Source: Pyrrhoderma lamaoense
Lineage: Eukaryota > Basidiomycota > Agaricomycetes > Hymenochaetales > Hymenochaetaceae
Direction: 5' to 3'
Assembly: GCA_002794735.1 (NCBI GenBank)
Contig: NBAZ01000003.1
Coordinates: 434,001-498,000 of the forward strand
Length of the DNA stretch: 64,000 nt
This document shows, in pieces, positions 1 to 11,224 of the stretch; position 1 is the first letter of the stretch; every line of letters begins with the position of its first letter. The position numbers and the translations under genes were made by a program. A model generated the notes under the pieces. It was not told where the DNA came from and did no database searches. It saw nothing but the letters and a program-made list of their open reading frames with translations.

Positions 1-1280
1 GTGATATGATTATCGCTTACAATATCCTTTGGGTTAGGCGCCAAACCAACGATTGCACCGCGGGGCTTCTTACCAAAGAGCATACGTGCAACGATATGCG
101 CGTATGGAACAGCGGCCATAGAAGCAAATCCATAACTCTCAGCTTTACGATTATCAATCTCTTCTCTATACGCCTCAATTGCCGCTTCGCAGCGTTTAAC
201 TTTGTTACTGGACACATGGTAGTCAGATCAACACTAGACAGAAGAAATCTTTATCCTTAAAACTCACGTAAAAAAGTCAATTGCATCATACTTCTTGCCC
301 CGATACCACAAAAGCCTCCCTTAGTGATTGTTGGTCTCTTTGAACCAATTTTACCACCCTTTAGATAGCGTACAAGATACTTCTCTAATTCTCGTACTGC
401 ATTATTGTGAAATTCAATAAGCTCTGGTAAGCGACCAACACGACGACCGATATGAACGCTTGTTGCCGGATACGGCACTTGCACGGACTCGAGGATACTC
501 CGGATACCCTCATCAGATTGATACTTCTTCGGTACCTTCTGTATCATAAGTGTTCGAGCGTAGAATGACTGCATGTACTCTGGGGAACGGAACCAAGTTA
601 ACCGCAACTGCACCATCCGCTTCCAATTTACCCAGATCATGAAAAGCACCAGGAATGTGAAGACGTATGTCGCAGCAACATGAACATACAAAACGGTCCC
701 AGTTAAGTCACGAAGCGTAAGCATGGATAACACATCTCGATCATCCGAATCGACATTTTTAAGGTTATAGACCACATTGACGGGAATGAGTGTACCACAA
801 GCCAATACGGCTATCCCAGTGAACAACCAACGAATCATTCGCAGAAACCGTAAGAATGCAACAGCGTCCAGACCTATTTTGTCCAGCAGCTCAGGTTCTT
901 TGGTATGTATTAATGGAGGTAGCCAGCCAAACATCCCATTTGAAATCCTAGGGGGTTTCTTGTCGCCAACATGATATTTGACTTTTGGTTCATAGACAAT
1001 CTACCACAAATTATTAGTTTTGCCTTGAAGAGAAAAGGATATGTATGGGTTTAACAAGCCTTATTTCTGGGCCGAAGTATGTTAAACGCAAATATAGTAA
1101 TTATCTAAACCCCATGATGATATATTTATATATGTCAATTAAAGAACCCCTTTTCAGATAACTTTGACCATCACATACCGAAATTCCAGCCATAAGCGCT
1201 GCCTGAGAGCCTACAGCTTTGGGCGCCAGCGTCCGTGAGGCCTCATTCTCGTCCAAAAAGTCACCAAGAACGTCAGACAT
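1..1280 (-). CDS. CSC1/OSCA-type calcium-permeable cation channel, N-terminal part (cut by window edge)
   Basis: Predicted membrane protein of the CSC1/OSCA (DUF221) family of osmosensitive cation channels. Four exons are readable: 1179..1280, 1060..1104, 268..1000 and 1..207, the last running to or near the window edge (a possible donor GTAAGC lies at 15-20). Seen: a short N-terminus starting MSDVLGDFLDE, the family signature LRPRNKIVYEPK formed across the exon 2/3 junction, two hydrophobic segments (near IRWLFTGIAVLACGTLIPV and YVFTFLVLFMIW), then the cytosolic domain with VHIGRRVGRLPELIEFH and YGFASMAAVPYAHIVA. The intron 1001..1059 uses a GC donor. The reading frame breaks inside exon 3 at the C4 run 298-301 (G4 in the gene): before it the family pattern reads GGFCGIG, after it KKYDAIDFFT continues in another frame, so one base is missing. 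Most transmembrane helices lie beyond the edge. Family is sure; channel function is by homology. Confidence 0.9.
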
Positions 1281-2038
1281 GATTCGTGGGGTGTATGTTA
1301 ATAGGTAAAAAGAAGGATGAAAGGGGTGAGCAAAGTGCTCAGGAAAATGTGTAAATGATTAAAGACTGAATGCGAGAGAAGCAAGAGAGCGAAATGTCGG
1401 TAAAAGTGATTGCTGTGAGATGACGGTCGACGACAACAGCACCAACGGCTACGGGGGCCGAGTGGGAGACTGGACAATAACGACGATGTACTGAATGGAT
1501 CAGGAAGGTGTGGTCTATCTCATTTCTCACGCCTTCCACAATACAAAATAACCCCTGAAAATCCAAAATTTATCTCGACCTTTGGTTACACAACTCCGCA
1601 GTATTCAAACGACTAATATTATGCAAGAGTCGGTAGACTATGCTTATCATTGACTTCCAACATTTTCGTTCTTATTTTTCCGTGCAACAGGTGACCTAAA
1701 TTTTCCGGTGCTGTGCTGTGCTTTTCTCCAAATGAATCCCACTCCACCCTGTTCTCTATCCACGCAGCAGCATACATTGCTCCAGACCAACCTTGTCCAC
1801 CTCATTCTAAAAAAAGGTTCGCAGTTACAAAGTTTCATCTTTTTATAGAATGATAATACTACACTCTTGAATTACCCTCAAAATTCTTGTTGTTTGACGT
1901 TGTTTTGCACGGCACCTAGTTAGGGTTTTCTTATGAACTTTGCTTCATCTCTGTCTAAATGGGCTAAATGTAAATAACCGAGTTGAAAGATCAAAGTAGT
2001 CAGAGTTTGCAACCTATTTGATCGTACGTTGATTTCTC
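1281..2038. promoter_or_regulatory. Intergenic region between two divergently transcribed genes
   Basis: This 758-nt stretch separates the start codons of the CSC1-like gene (minus) and the unrecognised gene (plus), so it probably holds both promoters. I see no conserved protein in any frame and no clear TATA box or regulatory motif I would stand behind. Confidence 0.4.
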
Positions 2039-3699
2039 ATGCATCCCATGAATAATCCCGTTGGGAGAAAGATGAATCAGCTGCCTCGTAATAAGCCTCA
2101 TCGACTCTCACCTGCATCAGCCCCCACTTCTCCGGCAAGCCCTTTTTTTCCTTACAGCTCTACCGCATCATCATATCCCGCCACATATTTGAAGTCTGAT
2201 TCTACTAGAGCTCGTAATGCGCATAATTTTGGTTCGTCAGGGCAAACATTCTCAGCTTCTAAGTGAGCTCAAAATCCTCCTCTTATCTTGGCCAATATAT
2301 CAATTCAGATCCCTGTTTCACTTAATTGTAATATAGTTTAGCGTCTAGTCCAAGTTTTGAAGATTGGAGGAGGGGGACTGCACTCAGTATCCCTCTAGAG
2401 ATCTATGGAGCATCACGGTGGAATACTTTTCCTGTTCCAACAATAGTGCAAGATCTCGGGAACTATATTCTTGATGTGAGACTACCTGGTTGGCTTACTG
2501 ATGTGGTCTGTTTTCGCCTTCACGCCTCCTACATAAGCTTCATACCAATCTAATACCGATGATCTAGAATCTCCCTCCAGCCACTGAGAATCTCACATGT
2601 ACGATAGTTACTGCTGTCCAGCTTCCAGGAAATAGGCCCCTCGATCTATCTGAGTATGAAGATGCTGCTCTGAAGAATTCATATGATCGCATTTTAGAAG
2701 AATCCCTAGAACTCGCTAGGTTGTCAAACTGGTATTCTAAGAGCGAAGCCAACTGGAGCATGCCTATTAACAATCTAATCCGTAAAGCTTTTATTGATTC
2801 GTTCTCTTCTTTAGATATCAAAACGGTGCCTGATTTTGATTTTGTGTAAGTCTTTGCCTCAGTTGAGAGGAAGAGAAAAGAAAAGGCTGACCAGAAAGGC
2901 TTGATTAATACGTCATTAAGTTGCGATCTAACTGTTGATATGCCTTTCTCAAGTACATTGTTAAATATTGAACCCTGGACAAGAGCAAATACGATAGTCT
3001 CAGCAACAGTTTTCCCAAATCCATCAATGTTCTCACTTGAATCACAGATTCTAGAAGAGCTGGGAATTTTTGTAGAAGAAAGGGGTTCCCCCGTTCTTAG
3101 AATTCCCCACTTAATAGTGAAGCACAGAGGGTCAGCTGGGGCCTCTTCTTTGGACGAGGCCCAAAGGGAACTATTTTTCAGTCTCGCCTCAGGAATGCAC
3201 CAACGGCGCTTATTAGGCTTGGATAATCACGTACTATTTGGTCTTGCATGTAATGCGGGAAAAGCACGAGTTTTTGCTGCGTATTGGAAAGATAACAAGG
3301 TTGAGTTACCCCCAACGGGAGAATCCTAATATCATTTATCCCGTTTGAGCTTACCTTTTCCCTATCCTATTATTACAGATACAACTTCTTCGTCTAAGTT
3401 CCTCTGATCTTGATCTTCGCATAATTGAACAGTGCTGTCTCTTCTTTTTACTTCTTCGCCGACTTCGCCATTACTCCGTCTCGCTAGCTCCCGAATTCGC
3501 ATCTCTGGATGGAACCCTTGTGAAGCAAAGGGTTTTAGCTTCTCAAAGGTCCTGGAAATCTAGTCCAATGGCTCCTGGCTCGCGAAACAAATTGACCCAA
3601 AATATGTGGTGGTTGCCGGGACAGTCTGATCAAGGTAGTAGAGCGCCTTTCCTAGCCTTTCTCCGTCGGAACTCGGAGATGGAGCTAGATGAGCGGTAA
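2039..3699 (+). CDS. Unrecognised fungal protein, five exons, about 450 aa
   Basis: I do not recognise this gene. A five-exon model (2039..2262, 2349..2475, 2568..2843, 2895..3299, 3379..3699) keeps frame throughout and totals 1353 nt, which supports a real gene. The first ~75 residues are Ser/Pro-rich and probably disordered. The middle holds a helical stretch (EDAALKNSYDRILEESLELA) and the C-terminal half is a folded-looking domain with the order ILEELGIFVEE, LRIPHLIVKHRG, DEAQRELFFSLASGM, NHVLFGLACNAGKARVFAAYW. That strand-helix-strand order resembles fungal proteins with a restriction-endonuclease-like (PD-(D/E)XK) fold, but the usual Glu-x-Lys is not visible (IVKHR instead). This is only a structural guess. 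The third intron (2844..2894, donor GTGTAA) is the weakest junction; without it there is an in-frame stop at 2847. The short fourth intron has donor GTTGAG. Confidence 0.55.
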
Positions 3700-6627
3700 T
3701 GAAATGTGACAAAACAACATGAACACTTTAATAATTATCAAATTATACTTCATTTATAGTATTGATTTTCTAGACACATCGTTTTTTTCTGGGTAATTTT
3801 GATTGTTTTGAGATACTTCAATAAACTCTCCCTTCCAAAATCAGAACATCTCGCAGATCGGGCCAAACTAGCCAACTGAGTACCTCAAGTTTGTTGCAAC
3901 TTAACGAGCTCACTATATAAAAAGGGTGTAGTAGTAATAATGAGAAACCAACGTAAATAAAAACGATCAATATTGCGCTATATTAGTTCTTCCTTAGACG
4001 CCCCTTTACTAAGATTTGGATAAGCGCCTTGATGAAGGCTTTGTGGCTGAGAATCAGATTTCCAGGTCGATAGGCTTCTTTGAGCCTTGAGATATGACAA
4101 CGACCTAGGCTCATTCCTGGGACATATCTGCATGCGTATACGTAGCTCGATCGCCGATTTCGAGTTTAAGTTATTTAAAATACTTCCTATCTCCATCATC
4201 AGCTCCTGCCGTGGCAGTATACTATACTCAGTGCCCACATAGCACAAGTGCCAAGATTTGTTCCATTCGAATAACATGCCCATAATTATATATCTTCTAG
4301 AGGGTTTTATATAGACAAGATGGGGCGCCTGCTAGACGAATCATCACTTCCGATGAGTCTAAGGTGACCTTTTAGTAACATATTAGTCAGCACTGGCTAC
4401 AGAAATTCGAATTTCAAATGGCTTGTTTTTGGAGTATGATTGACGTCAATCTCCCTAAACTCCTAGTTATCATTTCTACACGACCATTGTAGTGACTAGA
4501 GGGAATTATTATTCTAATTTGAGTCGGGTAGCTAGCTTGAAAGATTATTTGATCCTCCAGTGTATATCAAATCCTCGATTAACCTATCGTACGTTTACAT
4601 TCTTTCAGAGCGTTCGTTGCCATGTGAACTTCATAATTTTCAAGTACAAGCAAATTTAGTATCTCCACTCGGTGAGCTTAGTTTCGTATCAAAACCAAAT
4701 ACTGAGTCGCGAGGGAATAATAAAACAGAAATCAATGAAAAGTCAAAGCAAAGAATGTAATTTTTGTATCCATTTCGTAGTCCATGGATGTGGGGTTGGC
4801 CGAGTTCAAAGCAAAGTTGTGAGCAGTAAAAGATATGCGTTCTCCAGAAAGGGAACTATGACTCGAACCTGTTGCTGAACATGATATATTTGTGCGGTGT
4901 AAAGTAAATTTGCTAGGAATGGACCCGGATCTTAAATCCACACTCTCGATCCTCAGCAACATCATGGCGTATCAAGCAATTCGCATCGCCGAGGGCATGT
5001 AAGTTGGCCAGCTCCGGAACACTTTTCTCCGGGTTGCAAGAGCCCATATAGCTACCTATTAGTTTTATGAAATCTCCATGTATGATCATATGATTCATTT
5101 TAGCGGAACTATTCCGTCAATGTTAAGAGCTCCACGATGCAGAATCAAGGTAGAAGCCTGGTCTCTAGTCTCTATTCAATGAATGTCATGTCTTCTCCTG
5201 TCATTGGTATGTAAATTTCTTAAATCCCCACAGGTACTACATCCAGGCTCCAAACTCGCCTGCGGATTTGATCCTAGCGGCCAATATATATACACCAGTC
5301 ATCCCACCTTGTGGATATTTCCATTAATTGAATGAGCGCCACAGTAACTGAAGTGTATCGAACATCATGATGTTGGTCTTGAGTTTTCCCCCCCTTTTTC
5401 CATCTTGATTGCTCTTGTCATTTACTATTCATCAACTAGGGGAGTTTCAGACTGTATACTCGTCAAGCCTAACAGGCGTTTTCACAGTGCCTAGAATTGA
5501 CCTCATTGAGGTCCGGATGCTGAGGAAGAAAAATCGAAATGCATGGGCCACCAGTGTTGGGTCGAAACTGATAGGAGTACCCGCCAAACTTGCAATGTGA
5601 TGTGGCGTCCTCAACGGTATCTAGAGACAGGGGAGCATATCGATAATCTCAATTCATAGCAGCATGCTGTAGTTAACCTTACATGAGGTATAGACGATAA
5701 AGATGAGCCCCGTGTCAATCGATTTGAACTCACACAAGTAGCATGACAAATGATGTGGACTCGGGTCATAGATAAGAATAGGTTATGATTGAAAGTAGGC
5801 AAAGGTATCACCGAGCATCTTGACAGTAAACTTGAAGTAGAATTAAAAAAACTGGTGTAGTTAGTAAACTGGGTGGATCTAAGTACTAAAAAAGAAGGGA
5901 GACAGGAAACCCAACTGTGATTCCATATCAACGGTAACACCAACTTGAGGTCTACAAATAATAGTTCTGTTTCTAGAAGCTATTAATTTCGACAGTATAT
6001 TGAAGTTATCTCTTAGTTTTAAGTGATGTTGAGATATACACTTTGAGCTAACGCTACAATTTATCATTATATCTGAAAGAAGAAAAGAGTGTGCATACAA
6101 TCAATATACCGTAGAACATAAAAGTAGGCACGTGTAGATACCACTACATTTATATTGATGTTTAAGAAGGAAGATGAATTTATCCACGAAAAAATGGTGA
6201 TTTTCAGAAAGTGGGGATCGTAACGCAAGAGTAACATAGAAAGCAATTATTAAGAATAGTTAAAAGCAGGAGCATATCAGAGAAAAAGTATAGGGGTACA
6301 ATCTCCATTATAATGCATAAAATCACAAAGTAAAATATAAAAATAAGAAGTAGTGGAAATTTTTATAGAGTTATTTATGGATTTCAAATTTGAAGTTGTG
6401 ATTATTGTGCGTCCCAAGCTCAATTTGACTGTACAACACACTGAGTCTTGGTCTGCTAAAGCTGCCACTTACCGCAGCGTCAATATATCTATACTGTTAA
6501 TAAACAAAAAGATTATTGAACAGTATTCGGAGCTTGACGTTGAATCTGTTTATCTTCGATGGTTTTTTGGCTTCAAGAACCTTTATTCGTTCCTTATTTC
6601 CTTCTTTCCGGATGGCTTCTTCGTGAC
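3700..6627. other. Gene-free stretch
   Basis: About 2.9 kb of AT-rich sequence. Open frames here (for example 3978-4283 minus, 101 codons, and 5611-5943 minus) show no family resemblance, no coding-like composition and no supporting splice structure, so I do not call genes. No repeats of note were seen. Confidence 0.5.
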
Positions 6628-7182
6628 CTAAAGACACAAGAAACCAAGCTGCATTCCAAGGCACCTCCTCGAGAACTTAACAAAATCATGGATGAAAAGA
6701 GGATCAGAGAACAAGCCTAGTGGTCCAAAAGTATCACACTCACAACTTGATTTTTCACAATTACCCGGCTCATTGGTGTCTTTTTCGTAAATAAGGTGCT
6801 CTTTATCATATGCAAGCCTATCCCCAGCCTTGCAGACGATGTTGCAGACAAAGTTATCGTCTATCTCAGTCCAAAGTCTCTCCACGGTAAAAATATGCAT
6901 ATAGAGTGTCGGTTTTTCCGATTGAGCAGATCTTTGGATGAACTGGTCAACGTCAGACAAAGTCTGTTTATTTGATATCGTTAGCCACATATCAGGTCGA
7001 TTCAATGCCACTTCGCGTATCTTCCGAGATACTTGAGAGATAGCCTTCGCATTCTTGATTCCATCTATGTCCCGCGTGGAGAGATAATCGAATATACGGA
7101 ACAAGGTCGGAACGGGGAGACCGTCAAGGGTTGGAGATCCATATTCACAATGGCGTCCTTCAGTGGGTAAAGAGACGGTCAT
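6628..7182 (-). CDS. F-box protein
   Basis: Single-exon open frame of 184 codons. Residues about 18-75 match an F-box: LPVPTLFRIFDYLSTRDI followed by a helix with SQVSRKIREVALNRPDMWLTI, the usual Leu-Pro start and terminal Trp seen in basidiomycete F-box proteins. F-box proteins bind Skp1 and bring substrates to SCF ubiquitin ligases. The rest (IQRSAQSEKPTLYMHIFTVE, then a Cys-containing segment ECDTF) is typical of the poorly conserved substrate side but is short: many fungal F-box proteins are 400-600 aa with leucine-rich repeats, so this may be a truncated member or may continue in exons I cannot define. The ATG at 7180-7182 is the only plausible start. Substrate unknown. Confidence 0.75.
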   Translation of the reverse strand: MTVSLPTEGRHCEYGSPTLDGLPVPTLFRIFDYLSTRDIDGIKNAKAISQVSRKIREVALNRPDMWLTISNKQTLSDVDQFIQRSAQSEKPTLYMHIFTVERLWTEIDDNFVCNIVCKAGDRLAYDKEHLIYEKDTNEPGNCEKSSCECDTFGPLGLFSDPLFIHDFVKFSRRCLGMQLGFLCL

Positions 7183-8641
7183 GGAAAGACAATACCAAAA
7201 AATATAAAGATGGGGAGCTGAGACTGGCCGTGATAGCGGGGTATAGGAGCTTCCTGTAACGGGACGGGTCTGATGAGGAATGGAGGAGGAAAGATGGGAT
7301 TGTGAGTGGGGTTTCAGGTGGTTAGTTGGTTTACCCTTCTTATAGCAAACCCCGAAAGAATAAAGGCCCTCTTTCTGTTGGCTCTCATATCTCAGTTACC
7401 TTATTTATCTGCCTTCTTCAGCATCTTCTGGGCCAAGACTATAACCTCCGAATAATAGACGTGGCCCACGATAGTTAAAGAGAATACTCAGCTTTCGTTC
7501 TCAAAAGAAACTGGGGAACTAGAAATAAATGCAATAGTTCGCTAATTCCTCGAGAAAAATACTGTTTAGTATCCAAGCGAGATGTAAGAATGGAAGTGAC
7601 AACCAAAGCTGTACGTTTATCTCTGGCTTCTTTCCTTGTTCTGCTCACTCCTCTAAAACAATTAAACATCCTTAAAAGTAGCTCATAATTACCGTTTTCA
7701 GAAAACCCGGATCATGCTAAGGGTCGATTTGTTACACCCAAGTCGCTCTCAACTTATATCATCTTCACAAGAGTCTGGCATAGACTATGGAAGGCAGTCG
7801 CAAGAGTCGTTTTTTTTGCATAGAGTGATTCAACAAGATCACAATAGAATTATGACGGGCGGATTGTCAGCTCGGGACTTGCCGATGGTGGCTTCAGTAG
7901 TATATAACCTTGTTCCTAGCTAAGTCAATTACTTCGCTTAATCTACGCGTGATGGTCTAGTTGTTTCGGGCTACATGTTGGGTGTAATAACGCTTTGTTC
8001 TATTTGAAAAGTTTCTCACTAGCCAGAAGGGTTATCAACTTCAACACATTTTTGTGTCTTAAGCCTCTAAACCCAGATACATTCCTACCTAGGTATGAGA
8101 TTTGGGCATTTTGTTTCTCTTATAGCTTAGTAGCTTCTAGGCACAAGTCTGTCCATGAAAATACGATAATTGTTAAGGAGCTCATCAGCACAAGTTTTAG
8201 CAACGAGCCTACTCTTTACCTTTTTCGGTATAGACCGAAATAAGTGAATGCATGAGGATCGCCGTTGTTAAATTACTATCTAATTTATTTGTGTTTAGAA
8301 TCCAAATGATAACGAAGTGATATTTAAAAACAATAGAATCTTCTGAGACATCTAAAACAAAGGCTTTGGAGGAGATAGCACATACTGCTAGTTATCTTTT
8401 ACATTCAATGGATCGAACTCTTCGAAAGATTAACCTATGGCTCATGTTGAGTTCATTTTTTTGGATCAATTTCGAAGGAAGGGATGAGGGCGAATGAAAG
8501 GCTCAAGATGAGATCATGGTATATTGGCAGATGATAGTGTCCATAAATTACGATGAAAGAATATAAGGAAGGTTAGAAAAAATATATGAACAATAAGAAC
8601 ATTTCTTGGTAGCAATCATCCAGTGAAAGAATTTAACAAGA
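7183..8641. other. Gene-free stretch
   Basis: About 1.5 kb. Short frames at 7714-7923 and 7995-8243 (plus) have no recognisable similarity. The left end probably contains the F-box gene promoter; the right end is the 3' flank of the ATPase gene. Confidence 0.45.
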
Positions 8642-11035
8642 CTAATCTTCAATAAGTGATGCCCCTCCTTTGTCCACCGATAATCGTATCCGGTCACCTT
8701 TTGACACATCTTTGAACTGGTCACAGAAGGTTGTTAATCAGTTAAGGGTGCAGTGAAGCTATGTTTGAGCTGATACATACAGTAAGCTCGCGAGTACGAT
8801 GAAGACTTTCAATCTCATCAACCCGATCTCGCACGTTCTCCAATTGTTCATCAAATCCTTCTCTCTCGACCACCTCCTTCGCTGCTTGTAATATGACCAT
8901 CGAGTCAGGGCGTACATTAAAATTAACCTAGAAAACAGTAAGAACGAGACCAGTACTTTAAAAGTGATGATACCCACATCTATGGCAATTATATTGTTTT
9001 TATCTAAGTCTATGCAGGTGTCAGTCTCTATTAGACGCAGAAGCAGTTACTCTATTACCATCGATGAAGTCTGTTCGGGTCATCAACTGCCTCGCTTCCT
9101 CCTGCAATTAACGTGAACAATGTACCCGAGATACATGGCGAGAAAAGAGACTAACATATGTCACAGACGGAAGGAAGAACCGACCGGGGTCTTCTTCCCC
9201 GTTAGCCACCTTTTCTTCATGTTCCTTATATAGTTGTACAAACTTGCGGAGAAGCAGCCACGAGCACGAGCTCCATTTTTGCTGGGGAAGTACAGAATTA
9301 GAGAGAGAGAAAGGGTATTGATGGTTTAGAAAATTCGAAAGGCCCTACCTCATCCATCACGTCGTCATCATGATCCTCAATAAGACCAATCTGAGAGAGG
9401 AGCCAGCCCTTCTCCCGCGAAACCATCTCGTGTGCTCCCTTGATCATGTCATCCGTCTTCGCCAGCTTACTGAGGTATGATAAACGCCCTCCGACAATTG
9501 AAAGTGCATGATTGAATGTTTCTCGGTCCTCTAACTTATTTAGATCGTGACTAGAAGAATGCAAAAAGTTCCGTCTTAGTCGCCGTGCAGCCAAAAGAGC
9601 TTCATTTCTCTCCAAGTCATAGACAGACAGTGTAATCATACGGCTCGCGCTTTTTCCTGAGCGACTAATCAGAGCTGAAATCAAATGGAACGTTCACCAC
9701 TTACGAAGGACAAGGAATGGCCAGAAGTCGTCGCTATTCAGGGTTTAGTTACGTGTTAGCGTTAAAGGGATTAGAAACTACCTGCTGAAAACAAGAGTAG
9801 CAATTCTGCTCTCGGCCCAAGACTCTGCACGCTGCTGTAGCTGGAGGAGGATATTGCGGCCCTCTTCGTTATGTTGGAAGAAGTGAACATTGTTGAATAT
9901 CAGGACAAGAGGTTTCCCAGTTTTTCGAGCACGTCGCAGGGCAACTTTCTCTAATTTGTTTAAAGCTTTGATGGTCTTCAGCTTTGCACTCATATCAAGA
10001 ATATTGGTTTATACCTCTTTCGATATCCAATCCAGGTCCACCTAAAAACGAATGTGAGAAAAAAAACTTTTACCGGAGTAAAAGATGATACCTACCTTCC
10101 CGGGGGTCACGTCGTTGGAATAATCCCGTCTGGGAATCTTCATTATACTCGAAGTTCAATGCCTTTCCTAAACGTAGACGAAATACTTCAAGATCTGGGT
10201 GTGCATCACATATTGAAACGCCATCCGCATCACATTGCAGCATAGCGTCATAGACCATAGTCGTCTTTCCAGCGCCCTGATCATATCTCAGTTTGACAAG
10301 GCTCTTATTGAATAAGAAGCTATTATCGGACCTTCTGCCCTAAAAGTAAATAGTAATGTCCTTTCTCCTTTCCTGATATAATTCTATCGACATGATCCTG
10401 TTCCTGCCGCCGAAGGTGCTCATCGTCAGAGCTAGGAGCACTTGTGGAACGTGCATGAGACGCAATTTCCAATGCTGGGTCGTATCCAGCGTCAAAAGCC
10501 TTTTCAATCTAGAGGATAATACTTCAATAAAAATGAAGTACAGTTCCACTGAGGAACAGACCTTATTGAGAACATTCCATTTGTACCATTCAAAGTATGC
10601 GACGCCCCCCAGGAAGACTGTTGTGAATAAATTAATATTCCTCGCCAAAGGTACTGAATATGAAATCATACCTATCCCAAGACCTATGAATGTAGTTAGA
10701 GCAGCGTCAAACAGAGGTTGGCCTGTCAAAGCGAATAATCCTCCGCCACTAGAGCCTCCTTGACCTCCGGGGCTCCCAGGAAATGAGACGGGTAGCTGAA
10801 GTATTTCATACTCTTTTTCCAGCCGTTTCTTTTCTTCTTCGAGTTGATTTAACTTGTCTTGAGTTTCAGAAGCCTTCTTTTCTGGGGAATTCGTCGACTG
10901 GTGGCGTATCCATTGCCCACGACCTGAAGGTGGTCGGTCGGGATGATATGTAAGCCTTATGTGAGTTGGGCGCCTATACCTGGCGCCCACAAACTGTCTA
11001 AGTAATGTTGAAGAAAGAGATAAAGAAGATCGCAT
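8642..11035 (-). CDS. Predicted mitochondrial membrane-anchored P-loop (AAA-like) ATPase, 12 exons, 600 aa
   Basis: Exons, in transcript order: 10562..11035, 10332..10508, 10096..10276, 10015..10041, 9782..9965, 9705..9733, 9349..9656, 9156..9281, 9059..9101, 8978..9009, 8781..8927, 8642..8716. All junctions keep frame and sum to 1803 nt, so the model is internally consistent. Seen: an Arg/Ser-rich N-terminus typical of a mitochondrial presequence, a Gln/Glu/Lys coiled coil (about residues 60-80), a Gly-rich linker, two hydrophobic segments (about 105-145, including TTFIGLGIGMISYSVPLA), then Walker A LLLGQKGAGKTT near residue 215. The hydrophobic strand KPLVLIFNNVHFF sits where Walker B is expected but carries Asn-Asn rather than Asp-Asp/Glu. 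The following IATLVFSSDDFWPFLVLRK fits a sensor region. I recall this family as conserved in Agaricomycetes without an assigned role. Energy-dependent work at the inner membrane is inference. Four exons are under 45 nt. Confidence 0.82.
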
Positions 11036-11224
11036 TACGATTCAGGAGGAGACGCTCTCAGTTTCCCGTGTCACTGTGACTGTCGGAAACGCGTGCTTTC
11101 CAAGTTACCTTTTATGAGCTCCTAAGCACTAATCAGTGGCCGTGCCAAGATGACACCGTCTTATCTCTTTTGTAGCCACCATCCATCTCGTTGCATTCAT
11201 TCAGCACCTTACTTCTAATGTAGA
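11036..11224. promoter_or_regulatory. Short bidirectional promoter region
   Basis: Only 189 nt separate the start codons of two divergent genes that both encode predicted mitochondrial proteins. The space is short enough that the two promoters must overlap, which would favour co-expression. No specific motif is identified. Confidence 0.45.

Noticed and set aside
3978..4283. Open frame of 101 codons on the minus strand
   Set aside because: No family resemblance, no splice partners and unremarkable composition; chance length in this much sequence.
9778..9993. A separate small gene starting MSAKLKTIKALNKL
   Set aside because: The first residues are intron; the conserved reading DIER-ALNKLEKVAL shows that this is exon 5 of the mitochondrial ATPase gene.
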